A DNA stretch of 7,272 nt from Rhizobiaceae bacterium. GTDB lineage: Bacteria > Pseudomonadota > Alphaproteobacteria > Rhizobiales > Rhizobiaceae. The notes below the pieces were generated by a model. That model was given only the letters and a program-made list of their open reading frames with translations. It searched no databases and was not told where the DNA came from. The position numbers were made by a program, and so were the translations under genes. Numbering within the stretch: position 1 is the stretch's first letter; each line of letters begins with the position of its first letter. Shown here piece after piece: positions 1 through 6,217 of this stretch. The stretch is from NCBI GenBank assembly GCA_016793565.1, contig JAEUMA010000065.1:1-7272 (forward strand), in the 5' to 3' direction.

Positions 1-1
1 G

Positions 2-652
2 ACCCTGCCGATCGACGCCGACGGCCAGAAGCAGGCCGAATGGCGCACCGACCCGGCGCGCGCTGGCCGCTCGGCCTGCCTGGCCGATATCGGCGTGCAT
101 GCTTTCAGCCTGGCGCACTACGTATCCGGCATCGCACCGGAGGCGGTTGCGGCCGATCTGACCACCTTCGTGCCGGGGCGGCGGCTGGACGACAACGCGC
201 ATGTCCTGATGCGGTATACTGGCGGCGCGCGGGGTGTGCTGGTTGCCAGCCAGGTCTCGCCCGGGAATTACAACCGCCTGTCGGTGAAGGTCTATGGCGA
301 GCGCGCCGGCCTCGAATGGCACGGTCACGAGCCGGAGATCCTGCGGTTCTGCGAGTTCGGCAAGCCGCATACGACTCTGACCCGCGGTGGTCATGGCGTG
401 GGCGGCGAGGCGGCTCGCGTCTCGCGGATGCCAGCCGAGCATCCGGAAGGCTATGTCGAGGGTTTCGGCAACCTCTATCGCGATGCGGTGGCGATGATCG
501 CGGCGCGACGTCGAGGGGAAGTGATTGAACCGCGCCTTGCGGCCGGCGTCCCCTCCGTAGAAGACGGATTGCTGGGGATGCGGTTCATTGAGGCTTCAGT
601 CGACAGCCACGAGGCAGGAGGCGTCTGGACTCCGATCGCCAGACAACGGTAG
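2..652 (+). CDS. Gfo/Idh/MocA-family oxidoreductase, C-terminal part (5' truncated by window edge)
   Basis: The reading frame is open from the first bases to a TAG stop and gives 216 residues. Seen: WRTDPARAG at residues 14-22, then DIGVHAF at 29-35, which fits the D-x-G-x-H motif of the Gfo/Idh/MocA C-terminal domain. A later HPEGYVEGFGNLYRDA stretch is typical of the same family near the end of that domain. Family knowledge: these are soluble NAD(P)-dependent dehydrogenases of sugars, inositols and related polyols. The N-terminal Rossmann domain (about 120-150 residues) and the conserved E-K-P motif lie upstream of the window. GTG at 95 falls inside the conserved domain (Val32 of the visible frame), so it is not a start. 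The gene ends 71 bases before the binding-protein gene on the same strand, so co-transcription and a role in metabolising the imported compound are plausible. The substrate is unknown. Confidence 0.9.
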   Translation, partial: TLPIDADGQKQAEWRTDPARAGRSACLADIGVHAFSLAHYVSGIAPEAVAADLTTFVPGRRLDDNAHVLMRYTGGARGVLVASQVSPGNYNRLSVKVYGERAGLEWHGHEPEILRFCEFGKPHTTLTRGGHGVGGEAARVSRMPAEHPEGYVEGFGNLYRDAVAMIAARRRGEVIEPRLAAGVPSVEDGLLGMRFIEASVDSHEAGGVWTPIARQR

Positions 653-671
653 ACATCGAACAATGTAGGAA

Positions 672-702
672 TTCCGCCAGTCGCAGCGACGGCCCAGCGG
701 AA
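672..702 (+). promoter_or_regulatory. Nested inverted repeat upstream of the binding-protein gene (operator or leader hairpin candidate)
   Basis: In the 71-base gap, TTCCGC (672-677) pairs with GCGGAA (697-702). These arms enclose a second palindrome, GTCGCAGCGAC (680-690). The element ends about ten bases before the Shine-Dalgarno AGGGAG (712-717) of the binding-protein gene. It could be a regulator site or a leader/intercistronic hairpin. No convincing -35/-10 pair is visible in the gap. Short palindromes arise easily in GC-rich DNA, so this is weak. Confidence 0.25.
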
Positions 703-723
703 GCGTTCAACAGGGAGAAGGCA

Positions 724-1749
724 ATGAAGAACTGGATCAAGATGGGGCTCGGCGCCCTGGGGGCGAGCCTGCTGACGTCGTCGGCCTACGCCGCCGACTA
801 CACGATCGGCGTATCGAACACCGTGCAGGGCAATGGCTGGCGCGAGGAGATGATCTGCGCGATCAAGGCGCAGGCGCTGGCTTCCGGCAAGGTCGCCAAG
901 CTGAACATCGCCCACCGCAACACCGACGCGGCCGGTCAGTCGGAGGATATCCGCAACCTGATCAGCGCCAAGGTCAATGCCATCGTCGTCAACCCGGCCG
1001 ACCCGGCGGGCATCCAGGCGGCGCTTGCCGAGGCGACCAAGGCGGGCATCGTGGTGGTCGCCGTCGACCAGATGGTCACCGAGCCCAGCGCCTACATCAT
1101 CTCCAACAACCAGGAGCAGTATGCCTATCTGGGCGCCAAGTGGCTGTTCGAGCAGATGGGTGGCAAGGGCAACGTGGTCTACATGCGCGGCGCCGCCGGC
1201 GCTTCCGCCGACAGCGATCGCGACAAGGGCTTCAAGCGGGCGCTGGCCGAGTTCCCGGACGTGAAGGTCGCGCAGGAGACTTTCACCGGCTGGCAGCAGG
1301 ACCAGGGCAAGCAGCAGATCCTCGACTACATCGCCACCGGCGTGCCGTTCGACGGCATCTGGACCTCGGGCATCGACAACGTGATCGTCGACGCTCTGGT
1401 GGAATCACAGGCGCCGCTGGTGCCGGTCGTCGGCGCCGACAATGCCGGCTTCGTCGGCCAGTTGAATTCGGTCGAGGGCCTGAAGGGCGCGGCGGTTACC
1501 AATCCCGGCTCGATCGGCGGCGCCGGCGTGACGCTCGCATTGCAGATCCTCGACGGCAACAAGCCGGCGCAGCAGGTCGTGCTGGTCGAGCCGTCGCTGT
1601 GGGAAAACGTCACTGACGCCGGCAAGGCGCAGCTCAAGGCCGCCGCCGATCCGTCGCTGTCCCCGGAATGGCCAGTGTCGATCTCCATCCCCGAATGGAC
1701 GACCTACACCAAGGACCAGATCGTGGCCTGCAAGGGGCCTGGCGAGTAA
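724..1749 (+). CDS. Periplasmic sugar-binding protein of a CUT2 (ribose-type) ABC importer
   Basis: This 341-residue protein captures the substrate in the periplasm and delivers it to the two permeases encoded downstream. The first 23 residues form a signal peptide: positively charged MKNWIK, a hydrophobic GLGALGASLL core, and an AYA|AD cleavage site after residue 23. The mature part has the type I binding-protein fold of the RbsB/YtfQ group (Peripla_BP_4-like). Visible landmarks are IGVSNTVQGNGW at 28-39, IVVNPADP at 87-94, a GASADSDRDKGF stretch near 159-170 that fits the ligand-binding and hinge region, SGIDN at 215-219 and VVGADN at 235-240. The length is normal for the family. ATG is preceded by AGGGAG six bases upstream, which supports this start. 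Two cysteines, C45 and C336, sit near the two ends of the mature chain and could form a disulfide. A strong hairpin follows the stop codon. The CUT2 class is firm; the ligand (pentose, hexose, polyol or other) is not determined. Confidence 0.94.
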   Translation: MKNWIKMGLGALGASLLTSSAYAADYTIGVSNTVQGNGWREEMICAIKAQALASGKVAKLNIAHRNTDAAGQSEDIRNLISAKVNAIVVNPADPAGIQAALAEATKAGIVVVAVDQMVTEPSAYIISNNQEQYAYLGAKWLFEQMGGKGNVVYMRGAAGASADSDRDKGFKRALAEFPDVKVAQETFTGWQQDQGKQQILDYIATGVPFDGIWTSGIDNVIVDALVESQAPLVPVVGADNAGFVGQLNSVEGLKGAAVTNPGSIGGAGVTLALQILDGNKPAQQVVLVEPSLWENVTDAGKAQLKAAADPSLSPEWPVSISIPEWTTYTKDQIVACKGPGE

Positions 1750-1770
1750 GATCCTTGAAGTGAACTGCGG

Positions 1771-1805
1771 GCGGGGACGACGGGCCGGGTGCCTGCCGTC
1801 CCCGC
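1771..1805 (+). promoter_or_regulatory. Intercistronic hairpin between binding-protein and ATPase genes
   Basis: GCGGGGACG (1771-1779) pairs perfectly with CGTCCCCGC (1797-1805). After a single A/C mismatch (1780/1796), CGGGC (1781-1785) pairs with GCCTG (1791-1795) with one G-U pair, leaving a five-base loop CGGGT. TTCTT follows at 1806-1810, and the ATPase ribosome-binding site starts only nine bases after the stem. Known from maltose-type and similar operons: such structures protect the upstream binding-protein message from 3' exonucleases or cause partial termination, giving excess binding protein over membrane components. That role is inferred here. The T-run is short and interrupted, so full termination is unlikely. 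Confidence 0.75.
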
Positions 1806-1813
1806 TTCTTGCC

Positions 1814-1820
1814 GAAGGGA
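1814..1820 (+). promoter_or_regulatory. Ribosome-binding site that fixes the ATPase start
   Basis: GAAGGGA lies four bases before ATG 1825. A GTG at 1789 in the same frame sits inside the hairpin loop and stem and has no such site. The ATG product also begins in the usual family way (a few residues, then LLEATGVAKNYG), so ATG 1825 is preferred. Confidence 0.75.
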
Positions 1821-1824
1821 CGGA

Positions 1825-3363
1825 ATGACGACTGCCCCGCTTCTCGAAGCCACCGGCGTGGCGAAGAACTACGGCGCCGTCGCGGCGTTGAAGAACGCGT
1901 CGCTCACGCTGCTGCCGGGCGAGGTTCACGCGCTGATGGGCGCCAACGGGGCCGGCAAATCCACCCTCGTGAAGATTCTCACCGGCGCGATCAGAAACGA
2001 CGGCGGCCGCATCACTGTGCGTGGCAGGCCCTATGTGGCGCGCACACCGGCCGATGCGCGCAGGTCGGGCCTGGTGTCGGTCTATCAGGAGCCGTCGCTG
2101 ATCCCCGACCTCGACGTCATCTCCAACCTGCGCCTCACGCAAACGCCCGTGGAGCCGTTCCGCGAATGGGTGCGCGAACTGGGGGTGCCCGACCTCGACC
2201 TGCGCGACCTCGCGCGCGACGTCCCGCTGGCCATCCAGCGCGTGCTCGACCTCGCCCGCGCTCTGGCGATCGCACCCGACGTCATGCTGCTCGACGAGAT
2301 GACGGCAGCACTCCCCGCCAATCTGGCCGAGCGCGTCATCGACGTGGTCAAGCGGCAGAGCCAGACGGGCCGCTCCGTGATCTTCATCTCCCACCGTTTC
2401 GTCGAGATCGCGGCCCTCTGCGACCGCGCAACGGTCCTGCGCGACGGCGAGACCGTCGGCGTTGTCGATATCGCTCCGGGCGTCGAGGAACGCATTGTGG
2501 AGCTGATGCTGGGCGCCAAGATCGAGAAGGCGCGGCGCACCCGTCGCGACGCCGGCGAAACCGCCGCGCGGGCTCAGGGTGATACGCGCATCGCGGTGCG
2601 CAATCTTCGCGTCGGCACCAAGCTGCAGGACGTTTCCTTTGATCTGCGCAATGGCGAGGTCGCCGGCGTCGTGGCCCTCGAAGGCCAGGGTCAGGACGAG
2701 CTGTTCGCCGCGCTCGCGGGTTCCACGCGTCCGGCCGCCGGCACGATTGAAGTGGACGGCCGCGCGGCGCGCTTCGCCCATCCCGTCGACGCGGTGCGCG
2801 AAGGCATTGCCTATGTGCCCGGCGACCGGTCCGAGGCGCTGGCGATGAAACAGTCGGTGCGCGAGAACATCGCGCTGCCCTTCTCCGCCGCCTTCGCCAG
2901 CTGGGGGCCGATCAACCGGCGCCGCGAGGGCGCCAAGGTGCAGGCGGCGATCGAGCGGCTGCAGATCGACACGCGCGCTCAGCGCGAGGTGCAGCGCCTT
3001 TCGGGCGGCAACCAACAGAAGGTGACGATCGCGCGGTGGATCGCGGCGGACGCGCGCACCATCCTGTGCTTCGATCCGACCCGCGGCATCGACGTGCGGA
3101 CCAAGCGCGAGATCTACAAGCTGCTGCGCGAACTGGCCGACCAGGGCAAGTCGATCTTGTTCTACACCTCCGAACTGGAGGAAATTCAGCTCGTCTGCGA
3201 CCGTGCGATCGTCATCTTCGGCGGCAAGGTGGTCGACATCCTGCCCGTCGAGATCGCCGACGAACCGGCGCTGACGCGAGCGGCCTACGGGCTTCCTCGC
3301 GAAACCGGGGCGGAACCCGGCATCCCGACGGGTGGTGCTCAGCAGGGCGAGGCCGCGCCATGA
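1825..3363 (+). CDS. Sugar ABC importer ATPase with two nucleotide-binding domains (RbsA/MglA type)
   Basis: This 512-residue cytoplasmic protein powers the importer and is close to the usual ~500 of the family. Domain 1 (about 5-235) has Walker A GANGAGKST at 39-47, Q-loop Gln88, Walker B VMLLDEMTAAL from 153, and switch His190. Its signature is lost: where LSxGQQQ is expected it reads VPLAIQR (133-139), and the Q-loop-to-signature interval is about a dozen residues shorter than I recall for E. coli RbsA. Domain 2 (about 255-490) has a P-loop remnant without lysine (EGQGQDEL, 286-293, common in this family), an intact LSGGNQQK at 392-399, and an unusual Walker B ILCFDPTRGID at 413-423 that lacks the standard D-E pair. 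This leaves one good composite ATP site (Walker A/B of domain 1 with the signature of domain 2). The stop overlaps the first permease start as ATGA, indicating translational coupling. Confidence 0.95.
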   Translation: MTTAPLLEATGVAKNYGAVAALKNASLTLLPGEVHALMGANGAGKSTLVKILTGAIRNDGGRITVRGRPYVARTPADARRSGLVSVYQEPSLIPDLDVISNLRLTQTPVEPFREWVRELGVPDLDLRDLARDVPLAIQRVLDLARALAIAPDVMLLDEMTAALPANLAERVIDVVKRQSQTGRSVIFISHRFVEIAALCDRATVLRDGETVGVVDIAPGVEERIVELMLGAKIEKARRTRRDAGETAARAQGDTRIAVRNLRVGTKLQDVSFDLRNGEVAGVVALEGQGQDELFAALAGSTRPAAGTIEVDGRAARFAHPVDAVREGIAYVPGDRSEALAMKQSVRENIALPFSAAFASWGPINRRREGAKVQAAIERLQIDTRAQREVQRLSGGNQQKVTIARWIAADARTILCFDPTRGIDVRTKREIYKLLRELADQGKSILFYTSELEEIQLVCDRAIVIFGGKVVDILPVEIADEPALTRAAYGLPRETGAEPGIPTGGAQQGEAAP

Positions 3364-4334
3364 GCCGTTTCCTGCGCCGCCACGGCTGGGTCGTCGGGCT
3401 CTCCGCGCTATTCGTGGTTCTTTTCGTCGCCACCCGCATCATCCAGCCGGGCTACGGCGCCGGCGATTTCGGCTCTCTGGTGCGTGCCGTGCTGCCCTAT
3501 GCCTTCGCCGTAGCGGCGCAAACCGTGGTGGTGATCGCCGGCGGTATCGACCTTTCGGTCGCCGCCATGATGGCGTTCACCAGCGTCACGGCGGCCTCGA
3601 TGATGGCGGGCGCCAGCGAGGAATATGCCATCTTCGTGGTGCCTCTCGTGCTGGCGCTGGGCTTCGTGCTGGGGGCCGTCAACGGCATCCTGATCGTGGT
3701 GACGCGTGTGCCGGATATCGTGGTGACGCTGGCCACGCTCTTCATCCTGCAAGGCGCGGCCCTCCTGGTGCTCGACGCGCCGGGCGGCGGCGTCGCCGAA
3801 TGGCTGAAGGGCCTCATCATTGGCACCGTGCCGATCCCCGGCTTGCCGGATGCCGTGACCGCCTGGTTTCCGAAAGCGCTACTCCTGCTGGTCGTGCTTC
3901 TCTGCGCCGTCTGGATCCCGCTCAAGCGCTCGCGGCTCGGCCTGTCGATCTACGCGATCGGTTCGAGCGAGCTCGCGGCGTTTCGTTCGGGCGTTCCCGT
4001 TGCCCGCACCAAGATCCTCGCCTACGCGATCGCCGGTCTCTTTGCTGCGATGGGTGGATTGTCGCTCACCATGAGCACCGGCATCGGCGCGCCCATCCCC
4101 GGGCCCTATCTGCTCGCCAGCGTGGCGGCGGTGGTGCTGGGCGGCGTCGCGCTCGGCGGCGGCAGAGGCGGCCTGCTCGGGCCGATCATCGCCGTCTTCG
4201 TGCTGAGGCTGGTGCGCACGGACCTGACGCTGCTCGCCATCGATCCCAACGTCACCGCCATCGTGGAAGGCTCGATCATGGTCGCCGTGGTGATGTTCGG
4301 CGCCTACGTCACCATCCGGAGCCGCGCGTCATGA
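3360..4334 (+). CDS. CUT2-type sugar ABC importer permease 1 (RbsC-like)
   Basis: This 324-residue inner-membrane protein belongs to the BPD_transp_2 family and forms part of the transport channel. About eight to ten hydrophobic segments can be seen, the first near residues 11-28. The family hallmark GGIDLSV is at 61-67, here followed by AAMM where Gly is usual (GGIDLSVG). A cytoplasmic coupling-loop region lies near 199-222 (GSSELAAFRSGVPVARTKIL), and the C-terminal LGGVALGGGRGG motif is at 260-271. ATG 3360 overlaps the ATPase stop by four bases and has AGGGCGAGG seven bases upstream. The frame is open well before this ATG, but the upstream part is only another reading of the ATPase gene. 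The second permease overlaps its stop in the same way, so the two proteins probably assemble as a heterodimer. Confidence 0.93.
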   Translation: MSRFLRRHGWVVGLSALFVVLFVATRIIQPGYGAGDFGSLVRAVLPYAFAVAAQTVVVIAGGIDLSVAAMMAFTSVTAASMMAGASEEYAIFVVPLVLALGFVLGAVNGILIVVTRVPDIVVTLATLFILQGAALLVLDAPGGGVAEWLKGLIIGTVPIPGLPDAVTAWFPKALLLLVVLLCAVWIPLKRSRLGLSIYAIGSSELAAFRSGVPVARTKILAYAIAGLFAAMGGLSLTMSTGIGAPIPGPYLLASVAAVVLGGVALGGGRGGLLGPIIAVFVLRLVRTDLTLLAIDPNVTAIVEGSIMVAVVMFGAYVTIRSRAS

Positions 4335-5317
4335 GCATCAGCGCCAGCGCACCCGCATCCGTGCCGGCCGGTCGCCGTATCCGCCGCTTCATGAGCGACT
4401 ACCCGCTGGTGCCGCTGGTCGTGCTTTTGCTGCTTCTCGTGCTGGTGCTGCATATCCTGCAGCCCGGCATCGTCAACCAGCGCTGGATCGCCAACACGGT
4501 CAAGTTCGCCATTCCGCTGGCGTTGCTCGCCGGCTGCCAGACGATGACCATGCTGACCGGCGGCATCGACCTGTCCGTCGGCACGGTCGCGACCATGGCC
4601 GCCTTCATCGTCGCCACGCAGGGCGTCGACAATCCTCCGGCGGTGGCGATGGCGCTCGCGCTCATTCCGGCGCTGCTGATCGGCTTCGCCAACGGCATCG
4701 GCGTGGGCGTCTTCCGTGTGCACCCGCTCATCATGACGCTCGGCACCAGCCTGATCGGCGTCGGCTGCCTGCAGGTCTACCAGCGCACGGTCATCGCCTC
4801 CGGCGCCAAGGTGCCGGAGTTCCTTACCTGGCTCGGCACCGGCCTGACCTGGGGTTTTCCGAACGCGCTGTTGCTCTTCATACCGGTGGCCGCCCTGCTG
4901 ATCTTCATCCAGCGCCGCACCGGCTTCGGCCGGCTGCTCTACGCGGTCGGCGACAACGAGCGCGCCACGCGGCTGGCCGGCGTCAAGTACTGGCAGGTGA
5001 TCCTGGCGCTCTACATCTTCTCCAGCGTTCTCGCCGGCATTATGGGGCTTCTCTATATAGGCCTGATCAAGGCGCCGTCGCTTTCGCTCGCCGAACCGCT
5101 GGTGCTGCCCTCGGTCGCTGCCGCGGTGATCGGCGGCACCTCGATCTTCGGCGGCCGGGGCGGCTACACCGGCACCATCCTCGGCGCGCTCATCCTCGCC
5201 GTGCTGACCACCTTGCTTACGATCCTGCAGATGCCGGAGGGCGCGCGCCGCATCCTGTTCGGGGCGATCGTGCTGCTGGTCACCGCCGCCTATCTGCGCA
5301 TCATCGAAGACCGCTGA
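4331..5317 (+). CDS. CUT2-type sugar ABC importer permease 2 (RbsC-like)
   Basis: This 328-residue inner-membrane protein is of the same family as the preceding gene product but clearly divergent from it, so it is not a recent duplicate. A polar, basic N-terminal tail of about 25 residues precedes the first membrane segment (about 26-44). The full hallmark GGIDLSVG is at 77-84. The coupling-loop region is AVGDNERATRLAGVKYWQV at 205-223, and the C-terminal IGGTSIFGGRGG motif is at 267-278, the conserved glycine-rich stretch before the last segments. ATG 4331 overlaps the stop of permease 1 (ATGA), with GGAG nine bases upstream, consistent with coupled translation. Its stop lies only four bases from the stop of the convergent regulator gene, and the likely operon terminator follows directly. 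Confidence 0.94.
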   Translation: MSISASAPASVPAGRRIRRFMSDYPLVPLVVLLLLLVLVLHILQPGIVNQRWIANTVKFAIPLALLAGCQTMTMLTGGIDLSVGTVATMAAFIVATQGVDNPPAVAMALALIPALLIGFANGIGVGVFRVHPLIMTLGTSLIGVGCLQVYQRTVIASGAKVPEFLTWLGTGLTWGFPNALLLFIPVAALLIFIQRRTGFGRLLYAVGDNERATRLAGVKYWQVILALYIFSSVLAGIMGLLYIGLIKAPSLSLAEPLVLPSVAAAVIGGTSIFGGRGGYTGTILGALILAVLTTLLTILQMPEGARRILFGAIVLLVTAAYLRIIEDR

Positions 5318-5321
5318 CGGC

Positions 5322-6203
5322 TCACGCAGGCTTGCGTGGTTTTGCTGTCGAAGTGGTTTTCACGGCCGGTGTCCGGTAGCCGAGGCTCATCACCAGCGTC
5401 TGGCACAGAACCATCGCCGGCACCTGGCTGCGGAAATGGCCGAGCCGCGCTTCCTTCACGTAGAGGACATGCGAGGCGATGCCGGCCACCGGGCTGAGCT
5501 CGTTGTCGGTGATGGCGAGCACCGTGCGGCCGTCGGCATGCGCCGTTCGCGCCAGCTCGACCGTCTCCGGCGTATAGTCGTCGAAGGTGATGACCAGCAG
5601 CGCGTCGCCGGCATCCATCGCCTTCAGCTGCTCGGCGCGCATGGAGCCCAGATTGTCGAGCAGGAACGCGCGCTTGCCGATGCGCGAAAGCCCGTAATAG
5701 GTGTAGCTGCCGACGCCGAAGGCGCCGCGGGCGGCCGCAATGTGGATCGCCTTCGCCTTCTGCAACGCGGAAACGAACGGCACCAGCGCCGCGTCGGCGA
5801 CGTCCTCGCGCAGCCGCAGCAGCGCGTCGATGGCGGCCTGGATGAAGAGATCGGCGACCTGGTGCGGATCCTTCGGGTCGGCCACAGCGCTCGGACCTTG
5901 CCGCTTCACCGCCGTCAGGCGCTCCGAATACGGCATGCGCGGCCCGAGAAGCCGCTGCTTGAAGACCGACTGCAGGCCGGCGAAGCCGTCGAAGCCGAGT
6001 TCCTTGGCGAAGCGAGTGATGGCCGACGGCGGAACGCCCGCCCGGCGGGCGATCTCCACGATGGTGAAGATGGCAGCGTCCTCGGGGTTGTTGAGCAAGT
6101 ACTGAGCAACCTGCTGCAGCCGGCGGCTGAGGCTCGGCTGGCGCGCGATGAGGCCGGCGACGAACTCGCCATAGTCCCGCGTGGTGCCGGTGTCCTCGCT
6201 CAA
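5322..6203 (-). CDS. MurR/RpiR-family transcriptional regulator (HTH plus SIS domain)
   Basis: This 293-residue DNA-binding regulator has the normal family length (about 280-300). The N-terminal HTH_6 domain (about 11-86) has its helix-turn-helix around IVEIARRAGVPPSAITRFAK (48-67). The C-terminal SIS domain (about 138-272) has AAARGAFGVGS at 156-166, ITFDDYTPETVELA at 205-218 and ITDNELSPVA at 231-240, fitting the phosphosugar-binding fold. The C-terminal tail is basic (KPRKPA). Family knowledge: RpiR proteins sense a phosphorylated sugar and repress or activate nearby catabolic genes. The start is TTG: no ATG occurs before Met90, and GAAGGGA sits seven bases upstream. The gene follows the polyol dehydrogenase gene by 13 bases, so the two share an operon, and it is convergent to the importer genes. 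Control of both units is likely but inferred. Confidence 0.93.
   Translation of the reverse strand: MSEDTGTTRDYGEFVAGLIARQPSLSRRLQQVAQYLLNNPEDAAIFTIVEIARRAGVPPSAITRFAKELGFDGFAGLQSVFKQRLLGPRMPYSERLTAVKRQGPSAVADPKDPHQVADLFIQAAIDALLRLREDVADAALVPFVSALQKAKAIHIAAARGAFGVGSYTYYGLSRIGKRAFLLDNLGSMRAEQLKAMDAGDALLVITFDDYTPETVELARTAHADGRTVLAITDNELSPVAGIASHVLYVKEARLGHFRSQVPAMVLCQTLVMSLGYRTPAVKTTSTAKPRKPA
5323..5343 (+). terminator. Probable rho-independent terminator of the importer operon, inside the 3' end of the convergent regulator gene
   Basis: CACGCA (5323-5328) pairs with TGCGTG (5333-5338) around a GGCT loop, extendable by a T-G pair (5322/5339). TTTT follows at 5340-5343. The stem is short (six to seven pairs) and the T-run modest, so it may be weak. 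The hairpin begins six bases after the permease stop. Read on the other strand there is no T-run after the stem, so it should act on plus-strand transcripts only. The same bases encode the last residues of the regulator (KPRKPA). Confidence 0.55.
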
Positions 6204-6210
6204 GCGCGTT

Positions 6211-6217
6211 TCCCTTC
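6211..6217 (-). promoter_or_regulatory. Ribosome-binding site supporting the TTG start of the RpiR-type regulator
   Basis: On the minus strand GAAGGGA begins at the last base of the upstream TAG stop (6219-6217) and ends seven bases before TTG 6203. The strong site at ideal spacing supports this rare start and suggests reinitiation after the dehydrogenase gene. Confidence 0.7.

Noticed and set aside
1789..1824. Upstream GTG start adding 12 residues to the ATPase
   Set aside because: The GTG lies inside the hairpin and has no ribosome-binding site; ATG 1825 has GAAGGGA and gives the usual family N-terminus.
1405..3015. A 536-codon open frame on the minus strand opposite the binding-protein and ATPase genes
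   Set aside because: It is antisense to two well-supported genes, has a His/Arg/Asp-rich composition typical of GC-rich shadow frames, and shows no recognisable domain.
3036..3359. N-terminal extension of permease 1 into the ATPase gene
   Set aside because: The added residues are an out-of-frame reading of ATPase domain 2; ATG 3360 with an ATGA overlap fits the operon and gives a normal permease length.
3332..4330. N-terminal extension of permease 2 across permease 1
   Set aside because: It is an out-of-frame Arg-rich translation of permease 1; the hydrophobic permease sequence begins after ATG 4331.
3360..5317. Two adjacent permease genes as a recent tandem duplication
   Set aside because: They share only family hallmarks such as GGIDLSV and the Gly-rich C-terminal motif; the rest of the proteins differ widely, as expected for an ordinary heterodimeric importer.
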